Source: Afipia sp. Root123D2 (lineage in GTDB: Bacteria; Pseudomonadota; Alphaproteobacteria; Rhizobiales; Xanthobacteraceae). From it: a DNA stretch of 64,000 nt. Shown here one piece after another: positions 1 through 8,739 of this stretch. Position numbers and translations under genes: made by a program. The notes under the pieces are model-generated. The model was given only the letters and a program-made list of their open reading frames with translations, ran no database searches and was not told the DNA's origin. The stretch covers positions 187,476 through 251,475 of the forward strand of contig NZ_LMDP01000001.1 in assembly GCF_001425835.1 (NCBI RefSeq), read 5' to 3'. Within the stretch, counting starts at the first letter, position 1. Every line of letters begins with the position of its first letter.

Positions 1-473
1 CGCACGTGGGCAACGCAGGAGCCACCGAGATGGCCGCTCGCGGGGAACACAATCTGGGTCAACTCTGCCGCCAGGAGTTCGGGGAGCAGGCCTACCTCGT
101 TGGGTTCGGTACCCACAGCGGAACGGTCGCAGCGGCATCGAATTGGGATGGCCCGATGGAAATCAAGACCGTCCGTCCGGCGGTCGCCGACAGCTACGAG
201 CAGTTATGCCACGCGACCGGGCTCGCGCGTTTCATGCTGGGTCTTCGTGACCAGGGTGACCTGTGCGGGTCGGCTGGTCTCGGCAAGGGGCGCCTGGAGC
301 GCGCAATCGGCGTGATCTATCGGCCCGAAACCGAACTCGCCAGCCACTACTTCCGGGCCAGCCTGCCGCAACAGTTCGACGAGTATATCTGGTTTGATGA
401 CAGCCATGCCGTCACCCCGCTGGATACCGCCGAGATCAAGGGCCTTCCAGATACATACCCGTTCGGCGTGTGA
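1..473 (+). CDS. Erythromycin esterase family protein, C-terminal part (5' end outside window)
   Basis: This is the 3' end of a gene that enters from the left edge; the frame is open from base 3 and stops at 473. The visible 157 residues begin H-V-G-N-A and continue with EMAARGEHNLGQLCR, FGTHSGTVAAAS and a C-terminal DDSHAVTPLD stretch. That pattern fits the end of the erythromycin esterase (Ere) family. In characterised members a His in the HVGNA-type motif acts in ester hydrolysis of the macrolide ring. Chromosomal homologues in soil alphaproteobacteria often sit in stress islands, and their real substrate is unknown, so resistance should not be assumed. The next gene starts about 40 bp downstream in the same direction. 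The GTG at base 6 is internal, not a start. Confidence 0.75.
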   Translation, partial: HVGNAGATEMAARGEHNLGQLCRQEFGEQAYLVGFGTHSGTVAAASNWDGPMEIKTVRPAVADSYEQLCHATGLARFMLGLRDQGDLCGSAGLGKGRLERAIGVIYRPETELASHYFRASLPQQFDEYIWFDDSHAVTPLDTAEIKGLPDTYPFGV

Positions 474-514
474 GCCGGAGAGCGTTAGCGTCGCATAACT
501 GCCAGGAGGAAAGC

Positions 515-967
515 ATGCACTTCAAGATTCCACATAACGCCTTGGTATTTGTCGGTGATGGCCGAAGAGCCTTGTTCCTGCGAAATGATGGCGACGCGAT
601 ATCTCCGAACCTCCGAACCGAAAAGGTTTTTGAAGAGGAAAATCCGCCGACTCACGAACAGGGCAGCGACCGCCCCGGACGTGTGACTGCGGCTGGATCG
701 GCAGGCCGCCGAAGCGCCGTCGAAGCGACCGATTGGCATGACATCGAAGAGCACCGCTTCGCACGAAGGGTTGCCGCGGCCATGGAGCAATTGGTTCGGA
801 CGAGAAAGGCGAAGGCCCTCATTGTTGTGGCGCCACCCCGAACACTCGCCGATTTGCGAAATGCGTTCCACTCCGATGTAAAGGCTTGCGTTATCGCTGA
901 GATAAACAAGGACCTGACCAGTCATTCGGTTGGAGAAATTGAAAAGCATCTGATGAGCGATGCTTGA
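515..967 (+). CDS. Host attachment family protein (Host_attach-like)
   Basis: A 150-residue soluble protein. The ATG at 515 is chosen because AGGAGGA lies at 504-510; the open frame extends further upstream but overlaps the preceding gene. The protein starts MHFKIPHNALVFVGDGRRALFL, has a charged middle with the EQGSDRPGRV segment, and ends with a segment reading ALIVVAPPRTLADLR followed by VIAEINKDLTSH. This layout matches the 'protein required for attachment to host cells' family (eRF1-domain-3-like fold), common in Bradyrhizobium and Rhodopseudomonas stress clusters. Its biochemical role is not established. No signal peptide or membrane segment is visible. Confidence 0.75.
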   Translation: MHFKIPHNALVFVGDGRRALFLRNDGDAISPNLRTEKVFEEENPPTHEQGSDRPGRVTAAGSAGRRSAVEATDWHDIEEHRFARRVAAAMEQLVRTRKAKALIVVAPPRTLADLRNAFHSDVKACVIAEINKDLTSHSVGEIEKHLMSDA

Positions 968-1014
968 ACCCTGATTGCGGCCAGTCTCTGCGGCGAACCC
1001 GCTCGGCTGAGGAA

Positions 1015-1028
1015 TTGATTTGGCTCAA
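1015..1028 (+). promoter_or_regulatory. FNR/FixK-type box upstream of the uspA-like gene
   Basis: TTGAT-TTGG-CTCAA, one mismatch from the palindrome TTGAT-N4-ATCAA. The centre is 67.5 bp before the GTG start at 1089, almost the same spacing as at the hsp20, BON and 13.3-kb genes. TAATGG at 1053-1058 could be the -10 element, which would put the box near -41. Confidence 0.5.
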
Positions 1029-1088
1029 GAGATCCGAGCCTGAACGTGGACGTAATGGCAGACGTGATTGCCAAAAAAGGAAACTGCC

Positions 1089-1907
1089 GTGTCCTACGCA
1101 ACGCTGATGGTTTGGGTAAATGCCGATCATGTTTCGAAACCGCTGGTTAGCATCGCCGCGAGCGTGGCAGACAGATTCGCTGCCAAGCTGCTCGGGGTGT
1201 CGGCTCTTGCGGTTATACCGCCGGTTGTTGCCGAAGGTGTCGTGATTGTCGACAACGCGACAGAATTCGATATTGCGAAGATGGAGGCCGCGCTTGCGGA
1301 CGCCGGAAACAAGTTTGAAGTGGCCGCCGGATCTCGCCGGAAAACCGAATGGCGATCGGCCATCGACTATCCCACCCAAGTTCTGATAAGTGAAGCGCGG
1401 TGTGCGGATTTGATCCTGGTTGAAAAAGGCAGATTCTCGAGCGAAATTCACCGAACTGTCGATGTTGGGGCTGCTATTCTCGGAGCCGGGCGCCCGTTCT
1501 TGGTAGTGCCGGCGGCAGTGAAATCCCTTATCGCCAACCACATCATGGTCGGTTGGAAGGATACGCGCGAGGCCCGACGTGCTGTACGGGACGCGTTGCC
1601 GTTCCTAAAAATGGCTAAGCGCGTCACCATCGTGCAAATATGTGAGGACGCCATGGACGTCGCACGCCAGGGGGGCGATGACGTCGTCCGGTATCTGGCG
1701 CAACACAAGATAAAGGCTGAGTCCCGGGTTGAATCACGGGCGCACGGATCTGGTGCCGATCAGATCATCATGTTGGCCGAGGATGAGGAGGCCGATCTGC
1801 TGGTGACCGGCGCATACGGTCACAGCCGGATCAACGAATGGATTTTTGGCGGAATGACCCGCGATCTGCTGACCTCAAGCCCGATCTGCTGCTTGATGTC
1901 TTATTGA
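1089..1907 (+). CDS. Universal stress protein, tandem UspA domains
   Basis: A 272-residue protein. I take the GTG at 1089 as start because AAGGAAA lies about 7 bp before it; a TTG at 1068 is the alternative. It has two Usp domains, roughly residues 1-135 and 140-272. The second ends with GAYGHSRINEWIFGGMTRDL, which carries the G-2X-G-9X-G ATP-binding signature, followed by the hydrophobic tail SPICCLMSY. Tandem Usp proteins are cytoplasmic nucleotide-binding stress proteins induced by starvation or oxygen limitation. The FNR/FixK-like box at 1015 fits induction at low oxygen. A second Usp gene in the island (16056-16429) is only a remnant. Confidence 0.85.
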   Translation: MSYATLMVWVNADHVSKPLVSIAASVADRFAAKLLGVSALAVIPPVVAEGVVIVDNATEFDIAKMEAALADAGNKFEVAAGSRRKTEWRSAIDYPTQVLISEARCADLILVEKGRFSSEIHRTVDVGAAILGAGRPFLVVPAAVKSLIANHIMVGWKDTREARRAVRDALPFLKMAKRVTIVQICEDAMDVARQGGDDVVRYLAQHKIKAESRVESRAHGSGADQIIMLAEDEEADLLVTGAYGHSRINEWIFGGMTRDLLTSSPICCLMSY

Positions 1908-2296
1908 GGCGATGAGTTGTGAGGGCACATACTCAAGCCAAAGAAATGGCTCTGAGACAGCGCCACCTCGCAACAAAAGGCGTACCCAGCCATCAGAAAA
2001 GACCGAGAAGCTCGGGGCCTTATTGAGAAGGAATGGGTCGACATCGAACTTGAAGCGCCTTGGATCAGTCGATAGGGCAATGAGGCGCGCAGCAGGAATC
2101 TCCCGATGTTTGAAGAATGAGATAGTCTAAGTCTTGGAGGCTAAGCTTGGGTCAACGAAACTTACCAATGCTGCCTAAGCTGTGGCTCCGTGCCTTGGAA
2201 AATCCTCGGCGAATCCCTCAGTATTGTGATTTGATTTTTCGTCGAATGGTTGTTCAGCTGCGGTGCCGAGCGCGGTGAGTATCAAGGGTACACACC
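1908..2296. other. Non-coding stretch, nothing recognised
   Basis: 389 bases between the Usp gene and a 55-residue small protein gene. Short open frames exist (for example 1912-2130) but have no credible ribosome site or recognisable composition. No FNR-type palindrome or tRNA-like structure was seen. The last part must hold the promoter of the gene at 2297. Confidence 0.4.
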
Positions 2297-2464
2297 ATGG
2301 AGCGTTTCATTCACACTGAGAATATCCGCCGCTACCGAAAGCTCCTCGCAGAGGAGCAAAATGAGGAGAAGCGGAGCTTCATTCGGAAACTCCTGGCCGA
2401 GGAAGAGGCCAAGGAAGTACCGGCAAGCCCAGAAGAGCGGCGCGAAACTCCCAAATTTCTATAA
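2297..2464 (+). CDS. Small charged helical protein (55 aa), conserved-type hypothetical
   Basis: The ATG at 2297 opens a 55-residue frame starting MERFIHTENIRRYRKLLAEE and ending TPKFL. It is rich in Glu, Lys and Arg, contains two RKLLAEE repeats (residues 14-20 and 30-36) and is predicted to be almost wholly alpha-helical. Similar short proteins beginning '..ERFIHTENIRRYRKLL' occur widely in rhizobia and relatives (from memory; function unknown). A strong rho-independent terminator starts 5 bp after the stop, which supports this as a real single-gene transcript. No close Shine-Dalgarno is obvious. Confidence 0.7.
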   Translation: MERFIHTENIRRYRKLLAEEQNEEKRSFIRKLLAEEEAKEVPASPEERRETPKFL

Positions 2465-2469
2465 TGGTC

Positions 2470-2497
2470 AGAGGCCGTTCGTTTGACGGCCTCTTTT
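2470..2497 (+). terminator. Rho-independent terminator after the 55-aa gene
   Basis: Perfect 9-bp inverted repeat AGAGGCCGT (2470-2478) and ACGGCCTCT (2486-2494) around a 7-nt loop, followed by a T run at 2494-2497 and further T-rich sequence. Confidence 0.85.
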
Positions 2498-2708
2498 CGT
2501 TTCGACTGGTCGCGCGTCGCACGCTTCGTCTCGACAAAGGCTGAGCGGATCGCTGACAGCCCGTGGTATTTTGCGTCCTAGGACCCCGCGCTCTCAACGC
2601 AGCCTCGAACGATACTCTTGATCGTCGGCGTGCCGGCGAACTGCATCGTCATGACCAGCTCGTTCCTGAGGTGCTCATATACGCTTTGCACCCCCTGCGC
2701 GCCGCAGG

Positions 2709-4327
2709 TCACATTGCCATTTCCGGCTCAGCCGGCCGTTCCCGCTTCGTCTCCGGAATTTCCGTCATGGTCGCCTCAGTGAGCAGCAGCACGCTGGCAA
2801 CCGAGACCGCATTCTCCAACGCGATGCGAACCACCTTGGTCGGATCGACGATGCCGGCTTTGACCAAGTCGACATACTCCTTGCGTGCGGCATCGAAGCC
2901 AGAATTGCCCTGGCTCGCCAGCATGCGCGCAACGACCACACCTCCATCCACGGCGGAGTTCTCCGCAATCTGCCGCGCCGGCGCTTCGAGCGCCCGTCGC
3001 AGGATCTGGATGCCGGTCTTCTCGTCGCCTTCGCAGGCGCCTTCTTCCCGTGTCACCGCCTCGATGCACCGTAACAGCGCCAGCCCGCCGCCAGGCACAA
3101 TTCCCTCGGCTATAGCGGCCTTTGTCGAACTGATAGCATCATCCAGCGCCTCTTTCTTCGCTTTCATCTCCGCTTCGGTCGGAGCTCCGACACGGACTAC
3201 CGCAACGCCGCCGGACAGCTTGGCGAGCCGCTCCTCGAGCTTTTCACGGTCATAGTCGCTGGTCGTCTTTCGATTTCTCGCCGGATTTGTTGAATACGGG
3301 CGTCAATCCGCACGCGGTCACCTCCGCTGCCGATCAGCGTGGTATTTTCCTTGTCCGCGACGATCCGGGCAGCACGCCCGAGCTGTTGCAATGTCACGCT
3401 TTCAAGCTTTAATCCGAGCTCCTGGGAAACCTGTGCTCCCGTTAGTATCGCGATGTCTTCCAGCATTGCCTTGCGACGATCACCGAAGCCGGGCGCCTTG
3501 ACCGCACAAGCTTTGAGAGTACCGCGAAGCTGGTTGACGATTATTGTCGCAAGCGCTTCACCCTCGATATCCTCGGCAATAATGAACAACGGCCGGCCGG
3601 ACTTGGCGGCCTGCTCAAGCACCGGGATCAAAGCGCGTAACGCACTGATTTTGTGATCGCAAAGCAGCACGAATGGATCTTCCAGCACGGCCTCCATCCG
3701 CTCGGCGTCGGTGACGAAATAAGGGGATATGAAGCCGCGATCGAACTTCATGCCTTCGACGACATCCAGCGTGGTTTCGGTGGTCTTGGATTCCTCGACC
3801 GAAATCACACCTTCGCCACCGACTTTTTCGATCGCGTCGGCGACCAGGGCGCCAATGGCGGCGTCATTGTGGGCCGAAATGGTTGCGACCTGCGCCTTCT
3901 CGGCCTTGGTCTTTACCGGGCGAGACATTGCCTGCAGCGCCGCAATCGCAACGCGCGCTGCCCGGTCCAATCCGCGTTTGAGATCGATCGCACTGGCGCC
4001 GGCCACGACATTCCGCACACCGTCTGCAAGGATCGCATGTGCTAGGATCGTAGATGTGCTAGTGCCGTCGCCGACGACGTCGCCGGTTCTCTCCGCGGCC
4101 TGGCGAAGCACCTGCGCTCCGAGATTTTCCTCCGGGTCCTTGAGATCGAATTCCTTGGCGATGGTGACGCCATCATTGCAGACGATAGGCGCGCCCCAAC
4201 TCTTTTGAATCAGGACTGATTTTGACTTCGGGCCAAGCGTGACGCGCACGGCATCAGCGAGAAGCGTTGCACCCCGCAACACTTTTTCGCGCGCCGCTGA
4301 ATGAAATAGGATTTGCTTGTGTGCCAC
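2709..4327 (-). pseudogene. groL: GroEL (Cpn60) paralogue interrupted by a one-base frameshift
   Basis: Chaperonin 60 subunit, which folds proteins in the cytoplasm inside a 14-mer. The GTG at 4327 is the likely start (GGAGG about 8 bp before it; protein begins V-A-H-K-Q-I-L-F). GroEL hallmarks are present: [11 protein letters not shown], the ATP-binding [11 protein letters not shown], the hinge [18 protein letters not shown], and in the second part [13 protein letters not shown] and VDPTKVVR. Near 3270 the frame breaks: REIER runs into a nonsense tail, while the correct continuation T-T-S-D-Y-D-R-E-K lies one frame over and runs to the stop at 2709. Restoring one base, most simply one A in the AAA run of the coding strand, gives exactly 540 codons. 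The C-terminus PAEPEMAM lacks the usual GGM repeats. No groES is adjacent, so this is an extra copy, following hsp20. It is either a decayed paralogue or a homopolymer sequencing error. Confidence 0.85.
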
Positions 4328-4377
4328 TCGCGGTTCCTCCCGGAAGCCAATCATCAAGTGAAACGGCCGTGGCAGTG

Positions 4378-4412
4378 TGGCCCCACCGATCCAGCGTGAT
4401 ACGGCGGGGCCA
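4378..4412 (-). other. Intercistronic hairpin between hsp20 and groEL
   Basis: On the minus-strand transcript the 11-nt arms at 4402-4412 and 4378-4388 pair throughout, with one G-U pair, around a 13-nt loop. No U tract follows. It may be a partial terminator or mRNA-processing element that lowers groEL relative to hsp20. Confidence 0.35.
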
Positions 4413-4421
4413 GCAGCTCGC

Positions 4422-4964
4422 TCACTTCTCGTTTACGGGGATCCTCTTCTGCTGCTTCTGCGCGTCCGGAGATTTCGGAAGCGTGACAGTCAAAATGCCG
4501 CCCTTGAACGCCGCTTCGATCTTGTCGGCGTCGACGCCGGCTGGCACCTGCAGCGAGCGGCGGAAAGAGCCGTAGCGGCGTTCGGAGACGTAGCGATCCT
4601 TGGCCGTCTCTTCCTTCTCCTCCTGCTTTTCGCCCTTGATCGTCAGCACGTTATCGGAAAGCTGAAGGTCGATGTTCTTGACATCAAGCCCCGGAAGTTC
4701 GGCCGTTACTTCGAACGCCTTGTCCTTTTCGACGATGTCGATGGCCGGCGTGACGTTGAGACCGAAATCACGACGCCAAAACGGCTCGATGTCCAGCAGC
4801 GAACGGTAGGACGGAGCCTGCAGGAATCCGGTCTGGAAGTCATGAAACAGTCGGTCGACCTGATTGCGCAGAGCTTCGAAGGGTTGCCAGTCCGAGGCTT
4901 TAGTGACCTGGGAAGCCGGGGTCGTTTCGGTCTTGATGGGTAACTTGGTGGCAGGTTCCGCCAT
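4422..4964 (-). CDS. Hsp20/alpha-crystallin small heat shock protein
   Basis: A 180-residue small heat shock protein, an ATP-independent holdase. The ATG at 4964 is chosen for the AAGGAG just upstream. The alpha-crystallin domain spans about residues 65-170: it starts at [20 protein letters not shown], continues with [13 protein letters not shown] and [15 protein letters not shown], and ends at [11 protein letters not shown], where the GxLxV-type groove-binding motif is visible. The N-terminal arm has the LFHDFQTGF segment. The gene precedes groEL (95 bp gap) and is probably co-transcribed with it. The perfect FNR/FixK-type box at 5025 argues for low-oxygen rather than only heat control; I see no ROSE-type thermometer in the short leader. 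Confidence 0.9.
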   Translation of the reverse strand: MAEPATKLPIKTETTPASQVTKASDWQPFEALRNQVDRLFHDFQTGFLQAPSYRSLLDIEPFWRRDFGLNVTPAIDIVEKDKAFEVTAELPGLDVKNIDLQLSDNVLTIKGEKQEEKEETAKDRYVSERRYGSFRRSLQVPAGVDADKIEAAFKGGILTVTLPKSPDAQKQQKRIPVNEK

Positions 4965-5024
4965 GACAAATACTCCTTTGAGACTGTTTATTTTAAAAGC
5001 ATATGTCTGGTGCAGGCGGTTTCC

Positions 5025-5038
5025 TTGATCTCCATCAA
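5025..5038 (-). promoter_or_regulatory. Perfect FNR/FixK-type box upstream of hsp20
   Basis: TTGAT-CTCC-ATCAA, a perfect palindrome half-site pair. The centre is 67.5 bp before the hsp20 start. Reading minus, TATGCT at 5003-4998 would be a -10, placing the box near -41, as in class II FNR/FixK activation. Confidence 0.65.
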
Positions 5039-5066
5039 ACACGGAAGCGTTCAAGAATTAAATCAC

Positions 5067-5366
5067 TCACTTCACGTTGAAATAGAAGTCGCGATGACAA
5101 GCGCTGCAAGAGACCTCCGACGGCCGGTGCACATGATGACATTCAGCACAGATAGAGGTTTGGCCGGCGGAAAGGTGAGGAGACGCGTGCGGGTTAGGAA
5201 AGGATTCTCTGGTCTTGTTGGCGATCGACTGTTGGTTTCCATGACAGCGGAAGCAGGTTGTGCTCGGTGGCGTCAGCTTGGGCGCTTGCTCCTGATGGCA
5301 TTGCGTGCATTTCAGTCCGGCCCTGCGATGGATATCGACCAGCAACGGCCGGTCGTCCGCCAGCAA
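5067..5366 (-). CDS. Tetraheme cytochrome c3-type protein, 5' end apparently lost
   Basis: Four CXXCH heme-attachment motifs occur in under 90 residues: CTQCH, CFRCH, CAECH and CSACH. Further His residues are placed as expected for bis-His ligation (HASPH, HHVH). The domain resembles the small tetraheme domain of periplasmic flavocytochromes c and the cytochrome c3 family. Such proteins must be exported, yet no signal peptide is visible. The only starts are a TTG at 5366 or in-frame extension to about 5430 through non-signal sequence. The 5' end abuts a truncated acyltransferase on the other strand, so the gene was probably cut by the same rearrangement. It is likely non-functional unless a distant start supplies export. 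Confidence 0.6.
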   Translation of the reverse strand: MLADDRPLLVDIHRRAGLKCTQCHQEQAPKLTPPSTTCFRCHGNQQSIANKTRESFPNPHASPHLSAGQTSICAECHHVHRPSEVSCSACHRDFYFNVK

Positions 5367-5394
5367 CGCGTGACTGATATTCGTCGTAACCGAA

Positions 5395-6297
5395 GAGCGC
5401 CGTACTGGGTCTTCAACTGATCGGCTGGGGTCTTTTCAAAAAGGTCGTTGTTGCCGACAATCTGGCGCCCCCTGGTGGATCGCAATTTCGGCATAGTGGC
5501 GTTTGCCTCGCCGATCGAACTTCTCATCAGCGTCTATTTCTTCGCGTTCCAGATCTATTGTGACTTTTCCGGCTATACCGATATCGCCATCGGCGTCTCC
5601 CTGCTGTTTGGCTTAAAGTTGATGGAGAATTTTCGACGACCCTATTTGTCGCGCAGCACAGCCGAATTCTGGGGTGAGCGATGACATATCTCGCTGGGTC
5701 GCTGGTTTCGCGACTATCTCTACATTCCTTTGGGCGGCAGCCAGTCAGGATCACTACGTCGGTACGTCAACATCATGCTTGTGTTCGTCGTCAGCGGTCT
5801 GGCACGCTGGCCCCGGCTATGGGGTGGGGTGGACATTCCTAATCTGGGGCGTCCTGAATGGCGCCTATCAATGGATAGGACTGGCCACGCGCGGATTGTG
5901 GGAACGGCTAGGCGGAATTCTACCGGCCTTGCGCCAGAATGCTGCGCTATCGCTGGTGCGCATTCTTCTGACATTTCATCTGATCGCTATCTCGTGGATT
6001 TTCTTCCGAGCCCAGTCCGTTGGTGACGCGCTGACCGTCATCCAGAAGATAGCGACAAGTCTGCTCGAGATCCCGTCTCTACTTGTCCAGTATCCCTTCA
6101 CTTATGAGCAGGGCCTCGGGTTCGGGCTCATTGCCCTTCTACTATTTGTGGAAACGCTCGACGAGCGCCGGCCGATCGTACAGCGAATGGCCGCAGCACC
6201 AGTAGTTCTGCGTTGGGGTTGCTACTACCTCGTGATCTTCGGCGTGTTGATCCTTGGCCGATGGCAGGCCAAGGAATTCATCTACATGCAATTTTGA
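5395..6297 (+). pseudogene. MBOAT-family O-acyltransferase (AlgI-like), truncated and broken
   Basis: A membrane-bound O-acyltransferase remnant. Homology starts near 5395 with LIGWGLFKKVVVADNLA, shifts frame near 5465 to VDRNFGIVAFASPIELL, and continues with the family signature FQIYCDFSGYTDIAIG and ENFRRPYLSRS. An in-frame TGA at 5682-5684 falls just before HISLGRWFRDYLYIPLGG. A further shift of about two bases near 5805 leads to HAGPGYGVGWTFLIWGVLNGA, where the conserved MBOAT His (SGLWHG in relatives) lies. The rest, with three hydrophobic segments, runs to 6297. The first 150-200 residues are missing. Intact relatives move acetyl groups to exopolysaccharides with an SGNH partner; the partner here is the next gene, also broken. 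Confidence 0.8.
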
Positions 6298-6310
6298 AGG
6301 CGAACGAACA

Positions 6311-7251
6311 ATGACACGTCAGGGCAGGGCGGCGATTGCCTTTATTGGAATCGGCCTCTTGATCTATGCCTGCGTTTATTTCGCCGCTGAGCAACTCATG
6401 TACCGCAACGGTCATGGCAATCCCGTCTTCAAAATCGCAACCACCGAGGTGCAGGCATTCGATTGGGTGATCCTGGGGGCGTCCCACGCGATGCCTCTCG
6501 ATTTCTCCAACTCCAACGACCTGATGCAGCGCGACACCGGACAGACGATCATCAACCTCGCGTCGCCCGGGACCGGACCCCTATACAATCGCTTTGTGCT
6601 GGAGACATTTCTGCGCAAACACCGGACCAGGAATCTGCTCTATGTCGCCGATTCCTTCGCGTTCTATTCGCGCGCTTGGAATGAGGATCGTTTTGGCGAT
6701 GTCAAATTGCTCAGGGCTACCCCCTTCGATCTATATGCCGCGCGCTTGCTGTTGCAATACAGCCGGCAGGAAGGCATCGATTGGCGCGCGGTTGCCGACT
6801 GACCGGATTCTCGAAGATCAATAATCGGAACCGCTTCCAGAAGGACGCATGGGAAGGGGAACTGCAATTCGATCGCGTTTATCGTCCGTCGGCGACGGCA
6901 GTGAAAAATCGGATCAAGTATTTATTCCCGGAGTCCGAGCGTGGAAAAGACCTAGAGCGCTATCTGATGGAGCTTGAACAGATGCTTGAACTCGCCGACC
7001 AGCACAATATTCGAGTGGTTGTGATCAAGATGCCGATGCCGGGTCAATTTCGGGCAGCCCTGCCAAACGAGGCCGCGTTCAATCAGGCAATGGCAGTGAC
7101 GCTGGAAAGGCGCGGGACCAGCTTCATTGATCTCTCCGCCGAACTGAACGAACCACGCTACTATTTCGATACCGATCACTTGAACAAGGTCGGGATCAAT
7201 GAGTTGTTCGCTCGCCACCTAAAGGCAGTTCTGGTCGCGCGCGCAAATTGA
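6311..7251 (+). pseudogene. SGNH/AlgX-DltD-like acetylation partner, frameshifted
   Basis: Begins MTRQGRAAIAFIGIG with one N-terminal membrane segment (residues 8-27), then DWVILGASHAMPLDF, which resembles the GAS-H block of SGNH-hydrolase-like polysaccharide acetylation proteins, and INLASPGTGPLYN. Near 6800 the frame ends at VAD-stop. The correct continuation, LTGFSKINNRNRFQKDAWEG, is one frame over and continues through VVIKMPMPGQF to a C-terminal YFDTDHLNKVGI, where D and H are the expected SGNH catalytic pair. One missing base, for example one C in GACCTGACC, explains the break. It follows the MBOAT remnant by 13 bp, so the pair was once an acetylation operon. Confidence 0.75.
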
Positions 7252-7632
7252 ACGAGAGTCGTGCTCGCCGTCCGGCGGCTTTGATAGTTTGGAACGGCAG
7301 CCGTGTTCATTCAAAGAAACTCGAACTCCCGGATGCTGAAACGATACCTAAGGATCTGCCCGATGAACCCTTCGGGTAGAGCGGCGCTTTAGATTGTGGT
7401 ACGGCGCGCCACGCTCGACAAAACCCATCACGATCGCTTTGCCGTTTGCACCATGGCCCACCGGCCCTGAACGCACACCGTCAACAGTATTTGATCAGGA
7501 TCACGCCGACACGATGCGATCATTGTTGAGCAAGCGTCGCTTCGTCCGTGCCCTTGGATCGAGATCGTGGGAACAAGACGGAATCCTGAGCGTGGAAAGC
7601 AACCTAAAACGGGCAGCGAGAGCAGTTCCCCC
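7252..7632. other. Non-coding stretch with one orphan FNR-like half-palindrome
   Basis: 381 bases between the SGNH remnant and pstS (convergent). I see no credible gene. TTGAT-CAGG-ATCAC at 7491-7504 is one mismatch from the island's FNR/FixK palindrome but has no gene at the usual distance on either side, so it may be chance or the relic of a lost promoter. Confidence 0.35.
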
Positions 7633-8643
7633 TCAATTCTTTATTTCGACCGACCATGTCGTCTCAATAAGCTTCACGACATTGTCCGGAATCGCGATGT
7701 AGTCGAGTTCCTCGGCCATCTTGTCGCCTTTGGCGAAAGCCCATCTGAAAAACTTGATGGCCTCGGCGGAGGCAGTCTTATCTGCGGGCTCCTTATGCAT
7801 CAGTATAAAAGTGGCTGCCGTGAGAGGCCACGCCTTTTCGCCCGGCTGATCGGTAAGGATCATGTAATAGCCTGGAGCCTTCGCCCAGTCGGCGTTCGCG
7901 GCGGCTGCCTGGAACGTCTCGACGTTCGGCTGCACGGTCTTGCCAGCCTTGTTGACCATCGTGGTATAGGTCATCTTGTTCTGCTTGGCATAGGCGTACT
8001 CGACGTAGCCGATCGAGTTCCTGGACTGGCTGACATTGCTGGAGACGCCTTCGTTACCTTTGGCGCCAATGCCGACCGGCCACTCAACGGCAGATCTTTC
8101 GCCGATCTTGGACTTCCAGTCCGGGCTAACCTTGGACAGGTAGTTGGTAAAATTAAAGGTCGTGCCCGAGCCATCCGAGCGTCGCACCACGGTGATGGCG
8201 TCGGGTGGCAGCTTGACATGCGGATTGAGCTTCTGGATCGCCGGGTCGTTCCACTTGGCGATCTTGCCGAGATAAATGTTCGCCAGGGTTTCGCCGTCGA
8301 GTACCAGTTCGCCGGGCTTTACACCTTCGAGATTGACCACGGGAACGATCGCGCCCATCACCATCGGCCATTGGACTAGGCCGTCCTTCTCGAGTTGCTC
8401 GATCTTCAACGGCATATCAGTAGCGCCGAATGCTACGGTCTTTGCCTGGATCTGCTTGATACCTCCGCCCGAGCCGATCGACTGGTAGTTCATGGCATTT
8501 CCGGTCTCCTTCTTGTAGGCATCAGCCCATTTCGAATAGAGCGGAAACGGAAATGTCGCGCCCGCTCCGGTAATGTTGGCGGCGAATGCCGACGTCGCTG
8601 CGGCGACGCAACCAGCAACTAAGATGGTTCTCGCAAAAGTCAT
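7633..8643 (-). CDS. pstS: Phosphate ABC transporter substrate-binding protein PstS
   Basis: A 336-residue periplasmic phosphate-binding protein. The ATG at 8643 gives a clean signal peptide ([21 protein letters not shown], cleavage after AFA) with GGAG upstream; an ATG 30 bp further up is weaker. PstS motifs are clear: [20 protein letters not shown], the SGGGIKQI loop, FGATDMPL, and [18 protein letters not shown], which contains the phosphate-contacting Arg, Asp and SGT. No pstC, pstA, pstB or phoU is nearby, so this is an orphan copy. The FNR/FixK-like box at 8726, rather than an evident Pho box, suggests induction within the low-oxygen island. Confidence 0.95.
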   Translation of the reverse strand: MTFARTILVAGCVAAATSAFAANITGAGATFPFPLYSKWADAYKKETGNAMNYQSIGSGGGIKQIQAKTVAFGATDMPLKIEQLEKDGLVQWPMVMGAIVPVVNLEGVKPGELVLDGETLANIYLGKIAKWNDPAIQKLNPHVKLPPDAITVVRRSDGSGTTFNFTNYLSKVSPDWKSKIGERSAVEWPVGIGAKGNEGVSSNVSQSRNSIGYVEYAYAKQNKMTYTTMVNKAGKTVQPNVETFQAAAANADWAKAPGYYMILTDQPGEKAWPLTAATFILMHKEPADKTASAEAIKFFRWAFAKGDKMAEELDYIAIPDNVVKLIETTWSVEIKN

Positions 8644-8661
8644 AGCTGGCTCCATTGGTGA

Positions 8662-8678
8662 GCGACACGTCATGTCGC
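8662..8678 (-). promoter_or_regulatory. Inverted repeat in the pstS leader
   Basis: GCGACA (8662-8667) and TGTCGC (8673-8678) form a perfect 6-bp inverted repeat around 5 nt, ending 19 bp before the pstS start. It could be a small operator or leader hairpin. It does not match the Pho box consensus CTGTCAT-N4-CTGTCAT. Confidence 0.3.
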
Positions 8679-8725
8679 TATCTCAAGACGGTCAGGAATC
8701 AGATTGTAAATTCGGAAGCCTTACA

Positions 8726-8739
8726 TTGACCTGCATCAA
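8726..8739 (-). promoter_or_regulatory. FNR/FixK-type box upstream of pstS
   Basis: TTGAC-CTGC-ATCAA, matching the relaxed FixK form TTG(A/C)-N8-(T/G)CAA and one base from the perfect palindrome. The centre is 89.5 bp before the start, further than at the other genes. Confidence 0.45.

Noticed and set aside
1-473. GTG at base 6 as gene start
   Set aside because: The frame is open from base 3 and the residues are an internal family motif, so the gene begins outside the window.
4965-5024. ROSE-type RNA thermometer in the hsp20 leader
   Set aside because: The leader is short, lacks the conserved UUGCU next to the Shine-Dalgarno, and carries an FNR-type box at normal distance.
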